Of a stretch of 64,000 nucleotides of DNA, positions 49,401 to 59,400 are shown piece by piece. Source of the stretch: Rotaria sp. Silwood1. Lineage: Eukaryota; Rotifera; Eurotatoria; Philodinida; Philodinidae. Each line of letters starts with the position of its first letter. The stretch's first letter is position 1. The stretch spans positions 1 through 64,000 of the forward strand of contig CAJNOP010000354.1 of the NCBI GenBank assembly GCA_905250075.1, read 5' to 3'. The notes under the pieces were generated by a model. The model was not told where the DNA came from. It saw only the letters and a program-made list of their open reading frames with translations, and ran no database searches. The position numbers were made by a program, and so were the translations under genes.

Positions 49401-51727
49401 CTCCTTTTTTCCATAAGAAATGGTGAAAAAAAAAACTCATTTTTGAACTTTTCTAGATTATTTTTTGAAATCAAATCGAAGTGAATTCATTTCAAATATG
49501 AATTAATCTTACCAGCACATTTTCCAAAAGAAGTTGCATTATAACCTGGTTGACATTGAACTTTTTCACAGCGACCAAAAAAAGCATTGAATTTTTCACC
49601 TTTTGTACAATTTTGTGGTTGACATCTAAGAGAAATTTAAAAAAAAAAAAAATTAAAGCCTCGAAAAAATAAAAAAAACTTAAACATTATAATTACTTGT
49701 ACGTTCCAGGTATATTTTTACAAACATAACCAGGTCTATAAAATAAAATTTTTGAAGTCAAACATTTAATTTCTAGAAATAAAACATTTTTAATAACTTG
49801 CCTACACTCATCAATGCCTTGTTCACATTCATCAATATCTAAAAAAAAAAAAACAAAACAGATATTGTACAAAAAAAAACAACAACAACAATATCTTTTT
49901 GTTTTTTTTACCCGTGCAAGTTTGTGTTTGAGGATCAACTTGATAACCTGTTCCACAATTTCTTTCACGTATACATCTATTAATAAATAAGTAAATAGAT
50001 TCATTCATTCATTCATAAAATTTTTATTACCGAAATGATCCAGGCATATTTTCACATCGCTGTCCATGAGTACAATTATGAGTATGAAGTGCACATTCAT
50101 CAGTATCTACATAAGTAATATGAAAAAGAATAAATAATATAATTCAAAATAAATAGAAAGAAAATTAATCATACCTCGACATTCTCCATATTTAAGTGAC
50201 CATGTATAACCAGATTCACATCCTTCAATACATTGATAAGAACCTGGTGTATTTTCACATGTCATCGTTTTTGGACAAGGACTTGATAGGCATTCATTGA
50301 TGTCTAAATGTAAGATAATTATTATTAATGTTTGAATCTCTATTGAAAATTATGAGTGTGACAGAATAATTTTAACTGATCGTTCTCGATTCGATTGAGA
50401 CATCTATTTGTTTTATCAAAAGATGATGCTTAAAATTTTTTGCAAAGTCATATTAAGATTCAAACCAAAATTTGTCTCGAGATTTATTTGAAAAATAAAT
50501 ATGAATATGACGATGAACAGACGAAAGCTCAATCGCAATTTGATTGAAATAGTTTCATTACGTACAAACTATTAAATTATCGATAAAAATGAGCAATAAC
50601 ACTAACTCTTTCAAATTGTTATACCCTCTTGGTCGTCTCTGCAGAGTGCGAACAGAAGTGAATAAAATAAAGACCTTGACTGTTTTCTATAAAAGAAGCT
50701 TAAAGAGTCAATCATGACTAATAAGATTGAGTTAATTTTGTAAAGCGAATGTTTGCAAAATGTTCTTAAGGTTCTCATGTATAACTTCAGGAAATGATGG
50801 TATACACACGTTTGTCTGCATTTATACTAATTGAAACAACATAACAATAAAAGTAATATTGATAGACCAAATTTAACATGCAGTCAAAATGAACATGGTG
50901 GGAACTATATACATTAACTAAAGTATACTACTTAGTACAGACTTTTAAGCGTTATCTCTTGATAAAAAAAAAAGTATTTCAAGAAAATGAAGAAAAGAGG
51001 AGAAATGTTAAAGATACAAATAATCTAATTTATTCGATATTATCTATTACATACCACGACAACGAGCATTATCGCCCATTTCAAAACCAGGATCACAATT
51101 CACTAGAAGAAAAAATCAAACTACATATTTCATTGAATTTATTTCATAGATTACATGATTTAGCTTTTTTGCAACAATTTGTAAATTGTTCACCACATCT
51201 TTCATCAAGTATAGGCACCGGATCACAATCTTCAAGATGTCGACCTGCCTGAACACCTAATTCGCAACATCGACAACATATCTATCAACAAATATTTAAT
51301 AAAAAAAGGATCTTTATAAAAAAAACCAAATAGAAAACCTTATAAGTATCTTTTAAATGTAATTTTGTTTCATTACATGGTAATAAACGTAGAGCTGTAT
51401 TTACACCTTCTTCACAATAATAATTACGTAAATTTGATAAACAACATATATGTGTTAAATAAGGACAATAATTTGTTATATTTGTATCATTGTTTGATGT
51501 TAATAAGTGTGTTTTTAACGTACATGTTTTATCAGTTTCAGCTTGAATTCGACCTGTTTCACAACATTCTTCAGCATTATCACGAAATGCATCTAATAGA
51601 AAATTCAATTATTAAAATATATAGAAAATTAGAGTTTTCTTTTTTTAAATTTTGCTTTACCCGTAAGTAATGAAGAAATTGTTAAATGCACTAAAATAAC
51701 TATAACAATATTTGAAAATAAATACAT
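46499..51727 (-). CDS. FBLN1: Fibulin-1-like extracellular matrix glycoprotein
   Basis: Twenty exons from 51727-51661 to 46812-46499 sum to 2133 nt, 710 residues. Residues 1-22 are a signal peptide. Residues about 25-155 hold Cys-pair modules of anaphylatoxin type (EECCETG, HICCLSN, ICCRCCELG, NCCKKAK). From residue 166 come nine calcium-binding EGF modules, each opened by D-x-D/N-E-C (DINECLSS, DTDECALH, DIDECEQG, DINECAQI, DIDECVIG, DDDECARG, DVDECETS, DLDECSMI, DIDECTIG). The C-terminal about 110 residues form the fibulin-type module ending IYVSQYDFYP. Three anaphylatoxin-like modules, nine EGFs and the fibulin module equal the plan and length of vertebrate fibulin-1. Exon order: 51592-51339, 51281-51155, 51102-51055, 50303-50175, 50106-50031, 49976-49912, 49838-49802, 49735-49697, 49625-49513, 48403-48269, 48217-48141, 47867-47822, 47769-47693, 47638-47587, 47531-47461, 47397-47346, 47290-47047, 46983-46874. 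One intron is GC-AG. The product would be secreted, Ca2+-stabilised matrix. Confidence 0.9.
48404..49512 (-). other. 1.1-kb fibulin intron
   Basis: One of two long introns in the gene (the other is 50304-51054). Its composition is more complex than the short introns, suggesting an old insertion, but no terminal repeats were recognised. Confidence 0.6.
49736..49801 (-). other. GC-AG intron in fibulin, 66 bp and in frame
   Basis: The donor is AG|GCAAGT and the acceptor TTTTATAG. Removing it joins GIDEC|RPGYVCKN, the expected EGF sequence. At 66 bp it is a multiple of three and contains no stop in the coding frame, so retention would add 22 residues to EGF module 3. Confidence 0.8.
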
Positions 51728-53047
51728 TATTTTTTGTACGAGTGCCAGATGCATGTTAATGCTAACACAAATCAACCGGTAATGTATTATGGAATAACTC
51801 GTTTTTCCTTTCTATCTTTGTTGTTGATACGATATTACAACAGCATCAACTCTATTCGACCTTCGTTCTCGTCCTCATTTTTCCTTCTATTGCTGCTTAT
51901 GTATCCACCTAATCGATTGTCAACGACACATTTTAGCTATTCTGTACAGAACGGCAAATATCTAGATTATTTCATACATTCTAATGTTTGCTTTTTGGTG
52001 TTTCCAAGAGAGCCCAATTGAATGATCATTTGTATATTATAAAGAAAGCGTTAATACATATATATATGTATTATGTAAGCAACAATCGATCTAATTGAGC
52101 TATTTAACAAAATTTTGTATACCAAAAAAAAAATATTTTTTTGTACTCCTAAGATATTATTGTCATTCGAGTGGTTTAATCAAACTATATTTATAATAGA
52201 ATAAACCAGAAAAACCTTATAGATATATGTGTATATTATTCTTGGAAAAAGAATAATTTGACCATGTACGGTCTATCTTGCTTGTATATATTATCCTTTT
52301 GTCTTAGGAAATGTCAATTTAGACGCCAACAATACTCTTTAACTTCTCTTTTTTTTCTATAGCTATTATTTGTCGACTATTAATAATACTACAATAATTT
52401 CTTTTTTTTCCTGTTTTATTGAAGAATGCATTAATGAACTTGTTCGTGTCTTTTAATATATTGAGTTGACAAACAGCAACATAAAAGTGTACCTCTCGCA
52501 GTCATAAAAAGAAAACGTGTAACAGAAACAATAACTATAAAAGCATATTGCTATACCAATGTGAGCCAGCGGAATGAGACAGTCGTCTGTTCTCTCGTTT
52601 CTTTTTTTTTTCTTCTTCTTTAATTTTACTATAAGAAGTAAAATACAACAAGCATTGACTAAAATGAAAGAAAAAAAGTACACACACACACACGCATCCA
52701 ACACGGGTATGTTTGTGTGCATATAAGAAAGCAAGGAACGAAAGGTAAACCTTGTCTGTACATACGCAAGCACCTCCATCATACTTTTTCTCTTATATTC
52801 TGTTTTTTTTTTCGCTTATATTCTGCTAAAATGAATAATAATGCAAAATAAATGTCTTTAGTTTATTCTCATACATTTCAGTCGTGAATAAAGTTGATCA
52901 GATTGAATATCTAACGACCATTGACAAATATAATATTTCATGTATATATCAAATTTCAATCTATTAATATGCTGAAATATAAGTAAAATAAAAAAAATCT
53001 AAACGAATCCTCTAAATCATTCTATTATATTCTAGATAGAAACTTTC
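51728..53047. other. Intergenic, divergent promoters
   Basis: About 1.3 kb between the fibulin start (minus) and the GT31 start (plus). A CA microsatellite lies at about 52679-52693. No gene recognised. Confidence 0.5.
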
Positions 53048-54562
53048 ATGAAATTAAAAATTATTCTATTATTTATTTATATTGATATATCTATAAGTCA
53101 AAATAATAATACATTAACAACAACAACAACAATTCCTATTAAAAATCCATATGAACCAAAAGATCATATTGTTAATCCACATGATTTTTCTTATATATTA
53201 AATCCTGGTTATTCTGTATGTAATACAAATAATTCATCATCTATTTATATTCTTGTTTATGTTCATTCTGGTCCAACAAATTATCGACGTCGTATTGTTA
53301 TACGTGAAACATGGTCAACACGAACATTATTTTCTGATTTACGTCTTATATTTATGATTGGTAAAACATCAGATGAAAATATAATGAAATCAATACAATA
53401 TGAAAATGAAATATATCAAGATATTGTTCAAGAAGATTTTATTGATGCATATAAAAATTTAACATATAAAGGTATAATGGCATTAAAATGGATATCAATT
53501 TATTGTTCGAAAGTAAAATATATATTAAAAGTTGATGATGATATTGTTGTTAATACATTTACATTAATTAATCATTTAAAATTTCTTGATAAACTTAATC
53601 CTGTTAGAGAACAAACAATACTTTGTTTATTATGGCAAGCTATGACTGTTATGAGAGATAGGTTAGAAATATATAGGAAAAATTTGGTTTTATTTTTGCT
53701 ATATTTTTTTTTTGTAGTAAATCGAAATGGTATTTAAGTAAAGAAGATTTTCCATTGGATTTATTTCCACCATATTGTAGTGGTTCAGGTAAAAAATTGA
53801 TAATTCAATCAAAAATTCAATTGTTTTTTGTTTTTTTAAAGCTTATATTCTTACTGGAGATATGGCTGCAAAAATGTAAGTATATTATATACAATAGCTT
53901 GAAAAAATTAATCATAAAAGCTTAATTTTAATCTTTTTTCTCAAGGGTAATTCGCATAAAGAATCTAAACAATGATTTGAATAGAGAAAATTATTTTCAA
54001 CAAGAATTTGAGAAAATATTAAAATATTTATGATAATCTAGAATTTCGACTTTAATTAATCTACAAAATGAAATGATTTCAAGGAGTGGATTCTGTGATA
54101 TTAGAATCAAGAAAGTCGATAAAATCAGCTATTTTTCTTTCGAATATTTTAAATTATTCGTTATGTTTTTTTTGTCTATAATTGTTAGGTATAATGCAAG
54201 TTTATATGTACCATTTTTTTGGGTTGATGATTATTATATAACTGGAGCAGTAGCAAGTGCTGCAAATGTAACTTATACACAACTTGGTTCACTTTATACA
54301 ATTCCAGAACAAATAGCACATTCACGTTTTATGTCTTCAAAAGCTTTTTATACAATTATGTTTGGACATTTTGTAAATATCAAAAAAAGAAATTCTTTTG
54401 AAATACGTTTTTTTTTTGTTTTAGCCTGGTTCGATGAATAATATGCGTGAAGTATGGCGTCGAATATTAATAAGTCAAAAATATAAATATCCAAAATATG
54501 TTCAATATCATTCGTTTAGTTGGGATGAAACAATTCTTACAAATGAAAAACTTATCGCATAA
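53048..54562 (+). CDS. Beta-1,3-galactosyl/N-acetylglucosaminyltransferase (GT31)
   Basis: Five exons (53048-53661, 53718-53788, 53842-53875, 54189-54372, 54425-54562) sum to 1041 nt, 346 residues. The N-terminus (LKIILLFIYIDISIS) is a signal anchor or signal peptide, followed by a Thr-rich stem and an NNSS sequon. GT31 landmarks in order: YRRRIVIRETWS at 79-90; EDFIDAYKNLTYKGIMALKW at about 129-148; the metal-binding DDD at 163-165 in LKVDDDIVVN; SKWYLSKEDFP; PPYCSGSAYILTGD across exons 2-3; and WVDDYYITG, the counterpart of the EDVY-G motif. The family transfers Gal or GlcNAc in beta-1,3 linkage in the Golgi using a UDP-sugar. The acceptor cannot be told. Intron 3 is 313 bp, the others 52-56 bp. 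It is convergent with MKS1. Confidence 0.88.
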
Positions 54563-55403
54563 ATAGCAATGTCTTTCGATATATATTTGTCTGATAGATA
54601 TGATTAAATTTTGATTATATAATAAAAAATATTAGTGATTTTTTAAATTTTTGCTGAAAAAAAATTAAATGTATTGGAAGTCAATCTTCGACAAATATTA
54701 TTTAGAAAATGAAGTATTATTGTTTAAATATTAATAATGAAGAAAGAAAATATTAATATGAAATAACTATTAATCAAAAATCAATGTTAATTTTTCTAAT
54801 GAAATATTATTAAAACTAATATTTTATTTTTTTGTTTTTAAATGTTAATTTAATATAAAATTTGGTGAAATATTACTATTAGAATTTTGATTTATAATTT
54901 TAGATATGTCAATATTTTTCTTATACTTTCAGTTTTTATAAAAGTTATGTTATTTTATACTCCTAATAATTACGCAAGCTCAAATCATTTGTAAGAATTC
55001 TATGAAATCGATATTTATTAATAAAACAGAAGTATATAAATGTAAATTTTTAAGAATGAACAGAATGTCGTCAATAGGACATTCATCAATAGTGAAATTC
55101 CGAACATCCGTTGCTAATTTATTAAATTTAATAAATCCAAGGTCATATAATTTTGATTACACTTCAAATTTGAACAACATTAACAGTTCTTCATTGAAAT
55201 ATATTGGTCGTATAGAAATTACTTTAATTCAAATAAATATCAACTAATTGATAAGATTAAAAACAAAATATATGCTTCAAGTTGATTTTTCATGGAAAAA
55301 AAAATTATATAATTATAGATTTATTCTAACAGCACTACGGTCTTTAACTAATGATAAGAGACTTCTAGAATACTATACTCTGATTGAAACAACACATAGG
55401 TAT
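54563..55403. other. Intergenic, nothing recognised
   Basis: AT-rich sequence downstream of GT31. An 81-codon frame at 55002-55247 shows no family signal. Confidence 0.5.
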
Positions 55404-55795
55404 CAGAGGTCCAAACAGGCCTCGTTTTTTAGGCCTGTACGGCCTGTCAAGTTTTTCGAGCGAATACAATAATGGTGATAGACTAGAAACCATAGATCCA
55501 AAGAGGACACTAGGTCTATTGCTCAACCCGGTCTTGACCCGACTGTCATAGGCATCACCCATGGTTTTCTAACTAATGAAAGTGACAGGCCCAGACAGGC
55601 CGACAGACCAAAAATTGCTTAAACCTCTGACTTTCACTAGACGGAAAACCATGGGTGATGCCTATGGCAGTCAGGTCATGACCGGGTTGAGCAATAGACC
55701 TAGTGCCCTCTTTGGATCTATGGTTTCTAGTCTGCCATCATTATTGTACTCGCTCGAAAAGCTTGACAGGCCGTACAGGCATGTTTGGACCTCTG
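55404..55795. mobile_element. Foldback hAT-type element (392 bp) with 8-bp target duplication
   Basis: The ends are CAGAGGTCCAAACAGGCC and GGCATGTTTGGACCTCTG, flanked by the perfect direct repeat ATAGGTAT (55396-55403 and 55796-55803). The inverted repeats extend through nearly the whole element: for example CCCATGGTTTTC near 55557 pairs with GAAAACCATGGG near 55645, and GGTCTATTGCTCAACC near 55514 with GGTTGAGCAATAGACC near 55684. Open frames here are palindrome artefacts. No transposase. Confidence 0.93.
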
Positions 55796-56403
55796 ATAGG
55801 TATATAATTACAACAACTCTCATAACATATTTTATCCTGTGCTTTTTTGCTGTAAATCGCGGTATTCATTATAAAAAAAACACTAGCTCAGGATATAGAA
55901 TGCTTCTTTCAGCGCAGTCAAAATTATGTCTTGTAGAAAATGCTGACAATGAGTCTACTGACTACACTAGGTCCGTATCCACTAAAGCATTGACAAACAC
56001 ATACAGTATGAATATATCAAGTAAATAAGTAAACATTAGTATGAATTTTCGGTAAATAGTTCACTGAACTTATGTTGTATTTGTTTATATGATTAGTTTT
56101 CATGTTCATTTTATCTATGTTGAAATGTAGCTGATGAAACATTGAAAATAACGACTTTTGCCTCTTGTTCTATGCTAATTGACTAGAAATCAACAACATT
56201 TATACTACATTATGTAGATCTATTCAATAAAAACAAAAACAAAAACACAAGAAAAAGAAAATTTCTATAATCAAAAATTCGTTATCAATATATAAAAAAA
56301 ACAAAATTACAATTTAAATTACTGAAAACATTGCATAACATTAAATTTATTATTACTACATACATGTAAATATTGAATAAAAAATCAAATTATCTGACAT
56401 TGA
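55796..56403. other. Intergenic, nothing recognised
   Basis: Short space between the foldback element and the 3' end of MKS1. No gene. Confidence 0.5.
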
Positions 56404-59400
56404 TTAAAATTCAGTTGTATCCGTTCTTAAATTTTGTAATGCTTTCTCTCGAACTTCCAATGCACGATTTCTTGCTTGTTCTAATTCATCTATAAAGAAA
56501 TGTACAGAATAAATACTAAAATTTATAGCAATATCATATTATTGAAATGAATTATTAACAACTATTATAAAAAGTCAATGTGATTTATATAAGACAATCA
56601 ATAGAAGATACAAATTTTTACAGCAGAATTTTTTTGAGGTTTATCAGTTAGGAATTATGAGTGAATCTAAAATAAGATTTGAACAAAAGTAGTTCAATTA
56701 ACAGATCTAGAAATAGCTAAATTTGATAGTATCCTATTTGAAATTGATTATGTGATACTTTGTTATTTTCGGTTTTTAAGAAGTTCAGTTTAGTTTAGTC
56801 CTTGCAAAGTGTAAAGAATGAGTTAAGGATTGAAAAGTCTCGAAGCAATCCTTGAGAAATAATCAAGTTGATTTTGTAAGTCCAGAAAATACAGAATTTT
56901 GAAGATGTCAAGGTGTTTTTGTGTCATTTATTCAGAATTCCTAATATATGAAACTAACAGAAAATAGCACAGAATTCTAACTCAATACTTTTAATTTTTT
57001 GCTGACTTTTGTAATTCGTCAACAAATGAAAGAATATTATGTTCAATCTCAAAACAAAACAAAAAACATTTGTACAATTGAAACGATTCTCTATTCATAA
57101 AAACAAAATGCTTCTTGAGTCTTTTGTAAATTCGATGAAGAAAGGTTATGAAGACATATCTTTATTTAAGAAGATTTATTTTAACTTTTTTTGAATACGA
57201 AAATCCTGATAGAAAATTCTCTTTTATCTACTCAATTGTTTTTCTTTTTATTACAATCAAGAAATAAGCTTAAACAAAACACAACTTTTCTTGGTCACTA
57301 TTAGAATCTATCGATTTTGCACCGAACAAACTCTAATCACTAAATATCTATATATAATGTTCAGTGTCTGTGTGTCTGTCTACGCCGGGTCAAAGGTTAC
57401 TGGTCATATAAGACTATAAGGGGAAGGCGCCAAGGGCTATTATATGAAGGTACCCATAGGTCCTCAAGAGCTGTTATATAGAGGTACCCATAGGTTCTCA
57501 AGGGCTATGCTATAGAAGTACCCATAGGTCCTCATGGGCTATCCTATGGAGGTAGCCATAGGTCCTCAAGAGCTATTATATGGAGGTACCCATAGATCCT
57601 CAAGGGCCGTCCTATATGGTACCCATAGATCCTGAAGGGTGTAAGACAATAAAGGCATAAGGCTACAAGTGGTACAAGGAATATAAGGCTATAAGGACTA
57701 TAAAAATATGTGTGATAGAAGAGTACGAGGCCGTAAGGCTTCGATCTATATACATAATATCGCGTATCTGTATGTCTGTCATCGTATGAAAAGTTGAACG
57801 TCTGAAGTCATACGTTTAAGGAGAAAGCAGCCGTGCAATATGCACGGATTCTCGCTAGTTTCATAATAATTACTAATTGAAGTTGAACAATACAATGTTA
57901 AATTTACTTCGTTATTTCAAACGAACGAAAAAAGAAAGAAATTACTCAATATAAAAATGCAATACATCTACTCACAAAGAGTATCATCAATATTTGACAT
58001 AAATGCATCAAATCTATACAAAAATAAATTAAAAGATTATATTATTTAAATTAATCATAGAAACAAAATATACCCATAACGATTGACACCATGAGTACTA
58101 CGTTTTCTTGTATATTCTTTTGCTAGATTTCTATTATTCAAAAAAAAAAATATCAATAGAATTTTTCAATCAAAAAAAACTTATATATTTTCTTTATATA
58201 CTGTGATTGAAAAACAATATTGAATCGAATATTTAATGTACCTGTTGAAACAGTACGAAAACCAAAACGACTTAATAATTTATTATTCTTAAAAAAAAAA
58301 TAATAATAATTAAAATTTTCTTCAATTGAAATGAAATTGATTACTTTTTCACTTTCAAATAATTTTGGAATAGCAACGTAACTTATATCTTCAAGTTCAG
58401 TTGAACCACCAATATAAAATCGACGAAGTTCATCATAAATTGAATTACCACGTGGTCTCCAACATGATAAATCTTCATCATAAAATCCTATTTGAATAAA
58501 ATAATTTATTCAAAAAAACAAAAAAAAAATTGAATAATTGATTATTAACCTGGACTACTTGGAATATCTATGTATGTATATCCTTCAATTCGATGACGAC
58601 TCCACGAATCCAATGAAGATATTTGAAAATAAATTTTTGGCATTCGAGGAAATTCTATTTAACAAAAAAAAATAAAATAAAATATTAAGAAAATTATTGA
58701 TTTTTACCATGATTAGCTAAAGCATATGATGGTTTATACCAAAGTTCAAATTCAAATGGATGCGAATAATAAACAATATCATCCTAAAGAAAATAAATTT
58801 ACTTTTTTTTATTAAATAAAACTTAAATTATAGCATTTTATCGATATTATTCAGATGAATAATATTTCATTAAATCAAATGTTCTATTCATTTTTAAAGA
58901 TTGACACAGTTCTGTTTTTAAACAAGATTTTCAAAAAGGGGAAAAGACGTTGAAACCAGAGATGGACAAAATCGCGCCGCGCCTCCCCGCGCCAAGGCGC
59001 TACGCATATCTCTCTTTCTCTTTGCTCTACCAATCAGTTTCTCAAACTCCACTGAATACCGGGATGCTCTAAGCATGCGCTCATCAAAGCTCAGATTAGT
59101 GTAGCGTAGGCGTGAGCAACGGCGCGGGGAGGCGCGGTGCGACTTTGTCCATCTCTGGTTGAAACAGTATTAATAATAAGATTTAAACTGGTATAGAACA
59201 CATTTGTAAATGTTCTACATTTTGATTTTTATACAGATAAAAATTTGCTTTTATTTATCAAGTAAATCTCAAAAAAATAAAAAATGCTTAATCATTCGTA
59301 AAATTATTTTTTGTCTTACTTACATATTTACTAGAACTTGTTGTACTTGCTGTATGTGTATAACCAGATAAAATCATTGATGGTTCAACATACCAATCTA

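Noticed and set aside
52679-52693. CA repeat as telomere-like sequence
   Set aside because: Simple dinucleotide microsatellite, not TGTGGG.
55365-56028. Two frames in opposite directions with almost the same protein sequence
   Set aside because: They are the two arms of the palindromic hAT element, not genes.
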